Assembly: GCA_902500775.1 (NCBI GenBank)
Contig: CABVRZ010000014.1
Coordinates: 1-64,000, forward strand
Reading direction: 5' to 3'
DNA: 64,000 nucleotides
Source: an uncultured Nitrospira sp.
GTDB lineage: Bacteria > Nitrospirota > Nitrospiria > Nitrospirales > Nitrospiraceae
The position numbers and the translations under genes are program-made. Shown piece after piece: positions 1-7,493 of this stretch (position 1 is the first letter of the stretch; each line of letters opens with the position of its first letter). The notes beneath the pieces were generated by a model. That model ran no database searches. It worked only from the letters and a program-made list of their open reading frames with translations, and had not been told where the DNA came from.

Positions 1-147
1 CAATCTGACGACACGGCAGACCGCCGCGTAGTCAGCAATCCGCCAGGCGCCACTTCTGAACTGCAGAAACTGTCCAAACAAGCGGAACCACCGCTGACAG
101 AACAAGAGGTCGGAATTGCTGTGGGGCTGGCCAATCTGCTTGAATGA
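1..147 (+). CDS. C-terminal end of an unknown protein
   Basis: The reading frame is open from the first base of the window to a TGA at 145-147 and gives about 48 residues. The piece is hydrophilic and rich in Gln, Glu and Pro, and it ends in a short Leu/Ala-rich helix-like stretch. No domain is recognisable. Only the 3' end is present, so the function cannot be judged. Confidence 0.5.
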   Translation, partial: QSDDTADRRVVSNPPGATSELQKLSKQAEPPLTEQEVGIAVGLANLLE

Positions 148-257
148 CGAGGTTTGAGTCAGTCGTAAACGGCCAAGCTCACCGGAATGAAACAGCTACA
201 AATTGTCCGATTGCGTGGAAAGATTGGGGGTTGCGTCTTGCATCCACACATTCATTA

Positions 258-380
258 TCATTGTCCGTCATAGCGTCGCTCCTGCCAGCGCTCTAACAAC
301 GTGATGCGTTTGCGAAGCCGTTCGGTCGCCGGTTGATCGAAACGGCTCCATGTTCGCGCAATTAATTCCGCATTCAGGCG
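258..380 (-). pseudogene. Detached helicase 3'-end copy A
   Basis: Read on the minus strand, this stretch encodes a peptide beginning LNAELIARTWSR and ending RRYDGQ. It is clearly homologous to the last 40 or so residues of the complete helicase gene ending at 1601 (LNAELIARTGSR ... RGYDGKR). Nothing else of the helicase is present. It lies just upstream of the orphan antitoxin at 415 and is the most diverged of three copies of this tail. It is a remnant, not a gene. Confidence 0.75.
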
Positions 381-414
381 ACAGGACATTTGACATATCG
401 ATACGCTCTGCTGC

Positions 415-657
415 ATGCGTACGACAATTCGACTGGTTGACCATTTGCTCAAATCGACTAAACACTTGGCCCACGACATCGGAAAATCGTTGACAGCTGT
501 CATCGAAGAGTCGCTCCGCCAAACACTAACCCGACGATCCACCACCAAACGAACCAGAAAACCGGTGAAGCTCACGACCGTTTCCGGGCTCGGAGTTCGC
601 CCCGGCGTTAATTTGGACGATTCTGCTGCCTTCCTTAATTTGAAGAACTCAGTGTAA
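415..657 (+). CDS. Orphan VapB-type antitoxin
   Basis: This 80-residue protein is a close paralogue of the antitoxin at 911-1165. Both start MRTTIRL and share an N-terminal ribbon-helix-helix-like region followed by a TTVSGxGVRPG segment. In this family the N-terminus binds the operon promoter and the C-terminus neutralises a PIN-domain toxin. Here no toxin gene follows. The last 10 or so residues differ from the paralogue, and the next sequence is a detached helicase tail. The upstream TTGACA box is kept, but the distance from it to the ATG is about 11 nt shorter than in the paralogue, so expression is doubtful. It may be a decaying duplicate or a stand-alone antitoxin. Confidence 0.6.
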   Translation: MRTTIRLVDHLLKSTKHLAHDIGKSLTAVIEESLRQTLTRRSTTKRTRKPVKLTTVSGLGVRPGVNLDDSAAFLNLKNSV

Positions 658-677
658 GTCCAGGCTTCCTACACCAA

Positions 678-802
678 TCACCGTTTCCCGTCATACCCTC
701 GCTCTTTCCATTTCTCTAGTAATTGAATCCGCTTCTTGAGCTGTTCGACCGTCGCTTGATCGACCCGGCTTCCCGTACGGGCAATTAGTTCCGCATTCAG
801 GC
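678..802 (-). pseudogene. Detached helicase 3'-end copy B
   Basis: This segment is nearly identical to the 3' end of the helicase gene at 1601-1728 on the same strand. It includes the TCA stop complement and the run encoding the final 40 or so residues. Homology stops abruptly at 802. It lies between the orphan antitoxin and the promoter of the intact antitoxin-toxin pair, so the order tail / antitoxin / tail / antitoxin / helicase looks like repeated tandem duplication followed by loss. Confidence 0.8.
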
Positions 803-874
803 AGCATAGCCATGACGCCCTCCCCAGACCAAGTCCTCACCTACCCCTCATTCTACATGCACTTATGTCCCAGC

Positions 875-903
875 TTGACATATTGATGCCTTACCGGTAT
901 GCT
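875..903 (+). promoter_or_regulatory. Promoter of the vapBC-type operon
   Basis: A perfect TTGACA at 875-880 is followed after 17 bp by TATGCT at 898-903, a near-consensus sigma-70-type promoter. The antitoxin ATG is at 911, so transcription should start at or within a few bases of the start codon. The mRNA is therefore expected to be leaderless or nearly so. No clear ribosome-binding site is visible before the ATG, which agrees with this. Confidence 0.65.
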
Positions 904-910
904 TTGATGC

Positions 911-1165
911 ATGCGTACGACGATTCGACTGGATGACCACTTACTCAAGTCGGCTAAGCGACTAGCCCATGACACTGGCAAGTCGTTGACGGCCGTCATC
1001 GAAGATGCACTGCGGCAGACACTGGCACGTCAGACCACCAGCAAGCAAACCAGAAAGTCAGTGAAGCTTACGACAGTCTCCGGGCATGGAGTCCGCCCCG
1101 GCATCGATTTGAACGATTCAGCGGCTCTCCTCGCTTTTATGGAACAACCTCGTGGTTCTTCTTGA
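911..1165 (+). CDS. VapB-type antitoxin (type II TA)
   Basis: This 84-residue protein begins MRTTIRLDDHLL, typical of a ribbon-helix-helix DNA-binding N-terminus, followed by a charged linker and a TTVSGHGVRPG segment. It should bind and neutralise the PIN-domain toxin encoded by the next gene and autoregulate the operon. Its stop codon overlaps the toxin start by 14 bp, which implies translational coupling. A paralogue without a toxin lies at 415-657. The assignment rests on fold-like features and on the neighbouring toxin. Confidence 0.85.
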   Translation: MRTTIRLDDHLLKSAKRLAHDTGKSLTAVIEDALRQTLARQTTSKQTRKSVKLTTVSGHGVRPGIDLNDSAALLAFMEQPRGSS

Positions 1166-1580
1166 TGTCAATGTGCTCGTCTATGCTCATCGGGAGGATT
1201 CGCCAGACCATCCATCCTATCGCCGCTGGCTTGAACAGCTGATCAACTCTGATCATCCTTATGGATTGGCTGATTTAGTCCTGAGCGGGTTTCTTCGTGT
1301 TGTGACCCATCCACAAGTCTTTCATCCCCCAAGCACGATGATGAAGGCCATGGCCTTTGTCACGGAACTACGCAATCAGCCCAACTGTACGATCATCAAT
1401 CCAGGCCCACGTCACTGGGATATCTTCTCTCGCCTCTGTACCACGACGGATGTTAAAGGCAACCTTGTCCCAGACGCCTTTTTCGCTGCCCTGGCGATTG
1501 AAAGCGGTAGTGAATGGGTCAGTACCGACCGAGACTATCATCGTTTCCCAGGACTTCGAGTACGCCACCCCTTGGAGTAA
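1152..1580 (+). CDS. VapC-type PIN-domain toxin
   Basis: This 142-residue PIN-domain protein is a predicted Mg-dependent ribonuclease toxin. The N-terminal LLDVNVLVYA motif supplies the first acidic metal ligand (Asp5). The C-terminal half has VPDAFFAALA and STDRDYHRF, which carry the remaining conserved acidic residues. The start is GTG, 14 bp inside the antitoxin gene, and this frame gives the canonical PIN N-terminus. The gene converges on the helicase gene with only 20 bp between them, and that gap holds a small hairpin. VapC toxins commonly cut tRNA or rRNA, but the target here cannot be predicted. Confidence 0.88.
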   Translation: MVLLDVNVLVYAHREDSPDHPSYRRWLEQLINSDHPYGLADLVLSGFLRVVTHPQVFHPPSTMMKAMAFVTELRNQPNCTIINPGPRHWDIFSRLCTTTDVKGNLVPDAFFAALAIESGSEWVSTDRDYHRFPGLRVRHPLE

Positions 1581-1584
1581 CCGT

Positions 1585-1600
1585 CCTGCAACAGTGCAGG
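1585..1600. terminator. Hairpin between convergent genes
   Basis: CCTGCA at 1585-1590 pairs with TGCAGG at 1595-1600 across an ACAG loop. It sits exactly in the gap between the convergent toxin and helicase genes. There is no U-tract, so it may be only a weak bidirectional terminator. Confidence 0.35.
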
Positions 1601-3160
1601 TCACCGTTTCCCGTCGTACCCCCGGTCCTTCCACTTCTCGAGCAATTGAATGCGCTTCTTCAGCTGTTCGACCGTCGCTTGATCGACCCGGCTTCCCGTA
1701 CGGGCAATTAGTTCGGCATTCAGGCGCCGGTGATCGATGCCACTGGTTCTGGACACAGCGCTGACAAGTAAGCGATGCAGATCACGCAGGTCTTGTTTTT
1801 GTTCATAGAGTGAGACCGTCGGTTCCGTAATGACAGCCGTATCACCTTCCTCTCGCGTCTCCTCTTCACCGATCAAGCTATCCATCCGAGCCACGGCCAT
1901 CAAAGGCACGTACTCGTTTGTCGAGACGGTCACCCGCCCAAAGAGATCCCGTTGCCCTGCCGGCATGATCTCCTCCAACACGTGATCGCGCTCCGCCTTG
2001 ATCTGTTTGGCATAGTGCACCAAGACAGGATCTTTCGGCAGATAAAGCCACGCCCGTTGCGGCTTAGGCAGCCCCTCCTGCATTCGAACGAACCGGCCTA
2101 CGACCTGCCGGAAATACATTTCCGTGATCACGTTCGTGCCATACACGCCGACACGGAGTCTTGGAATGTCGACACCTTCACTGACCATGTTGACCGCCAC
2201 CAACCACTGCTGTTTCTTGTGCGTGCCGAATTCTTCGATCGTGCGTGATGCAGCGGGATCATCTGACACCGCCACCTCTGCCTTCGTCCCGGTCACGCGG
2301 GCGACCAGTTCTGCGACCCAGCGTGCATGGTCCTGGTCCATACAGACGATCAGTCCACCGGCATCCGGTTGTTCTTCCTTCCGAAGACGTGTCAGCTGGG
2401 CATGGGCATCGGTGATGACGGGACCGAGCCAGGTGTCCTGCAGCAGCGCTGTTTTCAACCGTTCGCGCTGCCGATTGAACTTTAACCCGTCTTGAAACGT
2501 CGCCTGATGTTCACGGCCATCAGACAACCAGCTCAGCTCACCCTCATAGCTTGGGAAGACGATCGGCCGACAGACATCGTCACGGATCGCCTCGGTATAC
2601 CCATAGGCAAAATCGGCCCGGCTTTCGTCATGCTCATATCGAATGAAGGGAATCGGATTGTTGTCCGACCGGAACGGCGTACCGGACAAAATCAGCCGAA
2701 AGACCGCCGCCTCGAATGCCGAACGAAGCGCCTTTCCCCAGTTCTTCCCGTCACCGGCATGGTGTAACTCATCGAAGATGAGCAGGGTTTTTTTGCTCTT
2801 GCAGACCCGTTGAAAGATCTCCGGAGCCAGACAAACTTGTTGGTAGGTAACCACCGCACCATGGTAGTCGGAGGCTTCCGCCGGTTGATCGTTGGTCAGA
2901 GTCGGATCGAGCTGCAACCCGATCTTCCCTGCGGCTTCCGACCATTGTGTTCGAAGGTGGTTGGTCGGACAGACGACCAGCACCCTGACCGCGGCCTGGT
3001 TGGTCATAAACTCGTGCGCGACGCGGAGAGCAAAGCGAGTCTTACCCGCGGCAGGGGTAGCCATCGCCAGAAAGTCTTTCGACTGATTGGCACAGACCGC
3101 AGACAGGGCTCGTTGTTGCCAGTCACGAAGGGGCGCGGTCCAGGCAGGTAATGGCTTCAT
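1601..3160 (-). CDS. SF2 DEAD/DEAH-type helicase
   Basis: This 519-residue superfamily 2 helicase is of the COG1061 type. Domain 1 has a Walker A-like ATPAAGKTRFAL motif near residue 35, a Walker B/DEAH variant IFDELHHAGD near 150 and an SGTPFRSD motif. Domain 2 has VNMVSEGVDIPRL and an arginine-finger motif QVVGRFVRM. The C-terminal 120 residues contain no recognised nuclease. Family members unwind or translocate on DNA and occur in repair and in defence loci. No methyltransferase or nuclease gene is adjacent, so a restriction role is not supported. The 3' end of this gene is repeated at 258-380 and 678-802. Confidence 0.85.
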   Translation of the reverse strand: MKPLPAWTAPLRDWQQRALSAVCANQSKDFLAMATPAAGKTRFALRVAHEFMTNQAAVRVLVVCPTNHLRTQWSEAAGKIGLQLDPTLTNDQPAEASDYHGAVVTYQQVCLAPEIFQRVCKSKKTLLIFDELHHAGDGKNWGKALRSAFEAAVFRLILSGTPFRSDNNPIPFIRYEHDESRADFAYGYTEAIRDDVCRPIVFPSYEGELSWLSDGREHQATFQDGLKFNRQRERLKTALLQDTWLGPVITDAHAQLTRLRKEEQPDAGGLIVCMDQDHARWVAELVARVTGTKAEVAVSDDPAASRTIEEFGTHKKQQWLVAVNMVSEGVDIPRLRVGVYGTNVITEMYFRQVVGRFVRMQEGLPKPQRAWLYLPKDPVLVHYAKQIKAERDHVLEEIMPAGQRDLFGRVTVSTNEYVPLMAVARMDSLIGEEETREEGDTAVITEPTVSLYEQKQDLRDLHRLLVSAVSRTSGIDHRRLNAELIARTGSRVDQATVEQLKKRIQLLEKWKDRGYDGKR

Positions 3161-3195
3161 GGCCGATGCACGGTGTTACCGGTTCACAGAAGGAG

Positions 3196-3413
3196 GCTAG
3201 TCCGCATTATTCATGACGGTTCGTAATGAAACCGCCAAGACGCCATGTGAGACGGGCACGCGGAGCGCTGAGAGACCGAAGCATACTTGAAACAGTATGT
3301 TGAGGTCGCGAAGGGCGAGCCTGCCCGCCTGGCCATGATAAAACCATGGCCAGGCTTGTCGCAGCAGCGTATCGGTGGTTGTAGTAGAAGCGCTCATGAA
3401 TAGTGCGGGCTAG
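3196..3413. mobile_element. MITE-like element with ~20-bp inverted ends
   Basis: The left end reads CTAGTCCGCATTATTCATGA (3197-3216). The right end, read from the other strand, is CTAGCCCGCACTATTCATGA (3394-3413), an 18/20 match. The interior is about 180 bp with no convincing gene. It contains smaller palindromes, including CTGGCCATG/CATGGCCAG at about 3340-3362 and CATACT/AGTATG at about 3279-3296. This is the architecture of a non-autonomous miniature element with CTAG at its tips. The right tip supplies the TAG stop codon of the topoisomerase VI A gene. Confidence 0.65.
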
Positions 3414-4516
3414 TCCAACCAATCCCGTTCCTGAAGCTTCTTCGGCAGGTATTTCTTGGTCAGGAACTGGAAATCTTTGTTGGCTAACGCATCGAGCTCG
3501 TACTTCAATCCACTGGCCAGCATGCGCTTAATCTCCGCCTGCCAGGTCGGCTTCTTGAACCACTGGTAGTTCAACAATTCCTTCGCACGGGCAATATCCT
3601 TGTCGTTGAGCTTGATACCGACATTACGCGGCAACTCATAGTTCTCCGGATCGGCACTCGACAGGCCCACGAACTTGGCCTTGGGAATAGCCATCCGTTC
3701 GCTCTCGAAGGCCAGATTGATCGAACCCTGTTTGACCACGGAATAGATGTAGTACCCCCAAGGGTCATTATCGACCAGCACATAAACCGGCAGTCGATGT
3801 TCTTCGTGCAACCGACAGGCTAAGCGCCGCACACCCCGAGGAGGCTGACCGTTTCCGGTCAGGAGGATGCAGTTATATCGACGCCAGAACTTGTCCTCCG
3901 AAAGCCTGTTCCACTGCGTGCCCTTCTCGACGAGCAACACGAAGTCCGCCGTGCAGCGACGAATCTCCAGATACTCCGGCTCGACGATCGAGGGCACGGA
4001 GTAGCCCCCCTTGCCGAGCTTTGAACAATCGACACGGTCGCCGTCATCACCGAAGATCACCGGCCCTACGATGCTGCCTCGATTTTCGGCACTGACATGG
4101 AGCTCCTCGCGAAGCGCGGCGAGCGACACTTCGAGATCTTCAATGACCGGATCGGATTCGTCCTGGGCATCAAAGGTATTCTCGTGAGAATCTTTGATCG
4201 TGTGTTTCGTGCGGTAGTAAATTTCTCGAAGCGACGTCGTGAGATCGGCGCGCTGCAACTCGGAGAGCGCATCCGCGACCAGCACCGTCTGCATGAACCG
4301 CTTCGCCATGCCGACGTTGAAAAATGACCGTTCCTGTTTCTTACTCCCCATCTCAATCAGGCCCTTCTTTTCATTGAAGGCCACGTTCGAAAGCGCACGG
4401 ATCGGGATCTGAAGCGTTGGATCCTTCGACCGCTCGGCCGCCTGGATAACGATATCAGCCAAACTGATCAGTTTCTTCTCGACCACTGTGGGTTTCTTCG
4501 TCTTGGTCGTCGTCAT
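3410..4516 (-). CDS. top6A: DNA topoisomerase VI subunit A (Spo11-like)
   Basis: This 368-residue protein is the DNA-cleaving subunit of type IIB topoisomerase. The CAP/winged-helix region carries the LREIYYRTKH motif near residues 97-105, and the second Tyr of the pair is the expected nucleophile. A Toprim domain follows, with VEKGTQWNRL (catalytic Glu), GNGQPPRGVRR and the acidic VDNDPWGYY motif. With subunit B it should form an A2B2 enzyme that passes one duplex through another using ATP. The gene starts 6 bp after the B gene, so the two form an operon. Its stop codon lies in the terminal CTAG of the adjacent inverted-repeat element. Topo VI is typical of archaea and plants and patchy in bacteria. 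Confidence 0.93.
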   Translation of the reverse strand: MTTTKTKKPTVVEKKLISLADIVIQAAERSKDPTLQIPIRALSNVAFNEKKGLIEMGSKKQERSFFNVGMAKRFMQTVLVADALSELQRADLTTSLREIYYRTKHTIKDSHENTFDAQDESDPVIEDLEVSLAALREELHVSAENRGSIVGPVIFGDDGDRVDCSKLGKGGYSVPSIVEPEYLEIRRCTADFVLLVEKGTQWNRLSEDKFWRRYNCILLTGNGQPPRGVRRLACRLHEEHRLPVYVLVDNDPWGYYIYSVVKQGSINLAFESERMAIPKAKFVGLSSADPENYELPRNVGIKLNDKDIARAKELLNYQWFKKPTWQAEIKRMLASGLKYELDALANKDFQFLTKKYLPKKLQERDWLD

Positions 4517-4522
4517 GATGTC

Positions 4523-6571
4523 CTATTTGGGTTTACGCAGAACGGTCGTTTTCGTCAGCTTGGATGATTTCCCACCTGGTGTTGTTTTCACTTTCCTTGA
4601 AGACTGTTCCAATAGGCTCGGCGTGGCAACTTTTCTTTTTGAAGCTGAAGCGACGTTGGCCTGTTTCTCTTCCTGCAGATGAGGTTCCGCTGTTGTCACC
4701 GCTGTCGCTTGATCCGCCTCAATTTGCGTCGCTAATGCCGTCTCGCCTTCGATGCCTTCGGCTGTGACGATGATGGAGTGCGGCAGTCCTTCAGGCCCGG
4801 CTCCGGTCTTACCTAAAGCCTGGTCAGTTTTCTGGCCGCCGGTGCGGGTGGACGCGATCTTCTGAAGCTGCGCCTTCAATTTTTCTTTTGGTAATTTGCC
4901 TCCCTTGAGCCGATTGCATGCCTCAACGACTTCTTCGATATACAGCTCAAAGATATTGCGGCGACGAAACTCGCTCGCAGCCCGTTCGCGACGACGCACG
5001 AAGAGGCCGAGCCTCCGGCCACACTCACGAAGCGCCAGCGTGATTTCTTTTTGAATCTCATCGTAATCAGCGATTGCTTCTTTGGACTCGCTGGTAAACG
5101 GCACCCACACCGAGGCCATATGCACGAAGATCACCATTGGCCCACCTGGCAAGGCTCCACGCGACTGGCTCAGCCCATAGTTCTTCCACGTCGTGCTGAG
5201 TACGGCTTTGAAGGTCGAGCAGGCTGATTGCTGATACAACAGGGGCACGCGATTCGCGTACCGGATCACGCGAGCGAGCTCTGAATCTTCCTCCTCGCCT
5301 TCACCTTCCGCTTTCGGCATGGTCGGCTGCTGTGGCTTGTTCTGATCTTGAGGTCTATTGCCATAGGCCAGTCCGGCCTCGATGATGAAGGGATTCCCAC
5401 GATAGACGGCCGGCGGCCGGCTAACGGCCGTATAAAACTCACCCTTAATTTGCTTGTAGAGCCCTGAAAGAATGGCCTTCTCACCGATCGGTGAAATGCA
5501 ATTGGTGGGCGGCGCCATGAGCTTCGTCTCTTGCAGCGTCTTGTAGAGGGTTTCGGCCATCGGGCCCTTCAGCTCACGTGGCTTGGCCTCAGGTGATACC
5601 TTCGCCGCCTTGCAAATCTCCTCGGCGATCTGCGTAGACACCCGACAAAAGTCGCTTTCAAGAAACCCGGCAACCGTATGACTCTTCGTATCCTGCAGCA
5701 TCTTGAGCAACATGCCAAACTCAATCCCGTAGGGATGCGGCTTGATCTCGCGTGGTTGCGGCGGGAGTTCATGATAGGTGCGTGCGTATTCTTTCGTTTC
5801 CCCTTCCGGCGTATGATAGATCAGTTTGACGTGGGGATTGGCGATCGAGGTCTGTTCCAACCATTCATCGACCGAGGCGCGCCCCTTCTGATACTTCCCT
5901 TCCACTTCCAGCGCGACTTGCGTGCCGCGTGGCTGTTCCCAATCAATCTGCTTATTTTCGTGAACCAGCGGCTCATTCTTTTTCGTATCGATCTGGACTT
6001 CAAAAAAATGTGCGGCGGCCTTCGGTCCGATGCGGGAAATAATCTTGACCGGTTTGCCGGTCGTCAGCTGTCCATACATACCAGCCGCGGAAATTCCGAT
6101 GCCTTGTTGCCCTCGGCTCATCCGCAAGCGATGAAACTTTGACCCATACAGCAGCTTCGCGAAGATCCGAGGAATCTGTTGGCGAACGATGCCGGGGCCA
6201 TTATCGGTCACTGTCACACGAAATCGGTTCGCTTGGCTTGCTGCAACCGGTTGCCCGTTTGAGACGACCTCAAGCCGGACCGTCACGTCCGGGAGGATCC
6301 CCGCCTCTTCGCAGGCATCGAGCGCGTTGTCGACTGCTTCTTTCACGCAGGTCAGCAGCGCTTTGCGTGGATTGTCGAAGCCGAGCAGATGCCGGTTCTT
6401 CGTGAAAAATTCCGACACGGAAATTTCCCGCTGACGCGCGCCCATCTCCACCGCAGTGACCCGCTCTGCGGGTTTGGCTGCGGGTTTCTTGGTTGCGACT
6501 GGTTCGGAAGTGGATCGAGAAGCGGAAGATTTCGATTCAGTCTCTGCTGCGGATGCTTTCTTAGTGGCCAT
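4523..6571 (-). CDS. top6B: DNA topoisomerase VI subunit B (GHKL ATPase)
   Basis: This 682-residue protein is the ATPase subunit of topoisomerase VI. The N-terminal 40 residues are a low-complexity Lys/Ser/Ala tail. The GHKL ATPase fold follows, with KEAVDNALDACEEAG (Mg-binding Asn box), VTDNGPGI and the glycine-rich GQQGIGISAAGMYG. A helix-two-turn-helix region and the transducer domain follow, containing the conserved switch-lysine-like ISPIGEKAILSG stretch and RNPFIIEAG-like sequence (RGNPFIIEAGLAYG). The last 90 or so residues are a charged, basic extension absent from minimal archaeal proteins. The gene leads the two-gene operon with the A subunit. Both subunits keep their catalytic residues, so the enzyme should be active. 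Confidence 0.93.
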   Translation of the reverse strand: MATKKASAAETESKSSASRSTSEPVATKKPAAKPAERVTAVEMGARQREISVSEFFTKNRHLLGFDNPRKALLTCVKEAVDNALDACEEAGILPDVTVRLEVVSNGQPVAASQANRFRVTVTDNGPGIVRQQIPRIFAKLLYGSKFHRLRMSRGQQGIGISAAGMYGQLTTGKPVKIISRIGPKAAAHFFEVQIDTKKNEPLVHENKQIDWEQPRGTQVALEVEGKYQKGRASVDEWLEQTSIANPHVKLIYHTPEGETKEYARTYHELPPQPREIKPHPYGIEFGMLLKMLQDTKSHTVAGFLESDFCRVSTQIAEEICKAAKVSPEAKPRELKGPMAETLYKTLQETKLMAPPTNCISPIGEKAILSGLYKQIKGEFYTAVSRPPAVYRGNPFIIEAGLAYGNRPQDQNKPQQPTMPKAEGEGEEEDSELARVIRYANRVPLLYQQSACSTFKAVLSTTWKNYGLSQSRGALPGGPMVIFVHMASVWVPFTSESKEAIADYDEIQKEITLALRECGRRLGLFVRRRERAASEFRRRNIFELYIEEVVEACNRLKGGKLPKEKLKAQLQKIASTRTGGQKTDQALGKTGAGPEGLPHSIIVTAEGIEGETALATQIEADQATAVTTAEPHLQEEKQANVASASKRKVATPSLLEQSSRKVKTTPGGKSSKLTKTTVLRKPK

Positions 6572-6735
6572 TCACCCTCTCTTGAAGACAAGCGTTGAGT
6601 GTTTGGTATCACAAAACTTATTCGGAAACAATGGGACCAGATGGCTCCGCCATCCTACAGCCATTTTAAGTGCGTGAATCAAACGAACCAACATGAATCC
6701 GGCGTGCGGAAGATGGATGGGGAGTCAATAAGTGA

Positions 6736-6987
6736 CTACGCCTCGATGCGAAACACCTTGCTAGTTCTATCTTTGATCGAAGCATTTGAATATTCCAACA
6801 CTGCATAACCTTTCCGATAATGTAAGTAGGGTCCTGTACCAGGCGCCGGTCTTTCTGCGACTTCCTGCCCTCTCCATCCATCCTCAAGGATTTTAACAAA
6901 AGCCTCATCCTTTTCCGCCATGCGACGTCTCAAAAGACCACGAAGTCTCGATTTATTAAATTCTTCTCGGTCCTCCTGAATCCCCAT
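6736..6987 (-). CDS. Small hypothetical protein
   Basis: This 83-residue, highly charged protein starts MGIQEDREEF and has a basic helical N-terminal half (RLRGLLRRRM). The ATG at 6987 was chosen because GGAG lies about 7 nt upstream. A longer frame to 7032 exists without such support. No family is recognised. It lies between the topoisomerase operon and a MITE-like repeat. Confidence 0.5.
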   Translation of the reverse strand: MGIQEDREEFNKSRLRGLLRRRMAEKDEAFVKILEDGWRGQEVAERPAPGTGPYLHYRKGYAVLEYSNASIKDRTSKVFRIEA

Positions 6988-7074
6988 GGTGCTGCTCCAA
7001 ATAGTAATTGTGTGTGAGTAAGGCAGGCCCATCGAGCCTTCCGGCTAAAACGGTGCGGTAATCGCCAATTGAGC

Positions 7075-7171
7075 CTAACAGTCTGCTGAAAAACCCTTCG
7101 TTCATCCTTCGAGAGCCTCAGGACGAACGGGGCAGCCATTGAAACCATTGAGGTTTTCAGCAGACTGCTAA
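7075..7171. repeat. Short inverted-repeat (MITE-like) element
   Basis: About 97 bp is bounded by CAGTCTGCTGAAAA (from 7079) and its complement TTTTCAGCAGACTG (to 7167). An inner imperfect stem, CGTTCATCCT/AGGACGAACG, gives a full hairpin. The same terminal sequence ends the IS5-type remnant at 37121-37141. This points to a non-autonomous element mobilised by an IS5-family transposase. Confidence 0.65.
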
Positions 7172-7222
7172 AGGTGGGAAATGACCCCGGTAATGCTACT
7201 GGAGATCTAACTTATGCAACAT

Positions 7223-7443
7223 TTACTGCCATGTCCTTTGCACAGCATCAGCAATATCTTGGGAAATAGACCCACTCAAAGGCGGGCAATTCTCAGAGTA
7301 ACCAGAGCCATTTACATTGAGTATGGTTTCATTGGTATGAACATCAACCAAGTCAACACTGATAGTGCTGAACTTGTAACCTCCACCAAAACACCGATTA
7401 GCCCAGTCGTATGGGGCAAAGCCATTTATTACCAAAACATATC
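7223..7443 (-). pseudogene. 3' part of an IS-interrupted lipoprotein gene
   Basis: This is the C-terminal 73 or so residues of a small lipoprotein, starting at RYVLVINGFAPYDW and ending AVQRTWQ. It includes a beta-rich stretch (YKFSTISVDLVDVHTNETILN). The 5' part lies at 9919-10194. Deleting the DNA between them and keeping one TA joins the parts in frame as NKAEA-RYVLV. The product was probably an outer-membrane lipoprotein of about 165 residues, of unknown function. Confidence 0.8.
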
Positions 7444-7493
7444 TAGTGTCCTGACTCTGAAGTTCATGGAATAAGTTGTGCACCGCTGGTGTT

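Noticed and set aside
1601-3160. Restriction-modification or defence island around the helicase
   Set aside because: No methyltransferase, nuclease or specificity gene accompanies the helicase. Only the VapBC pair is adjacent, so a defence function is not supported.
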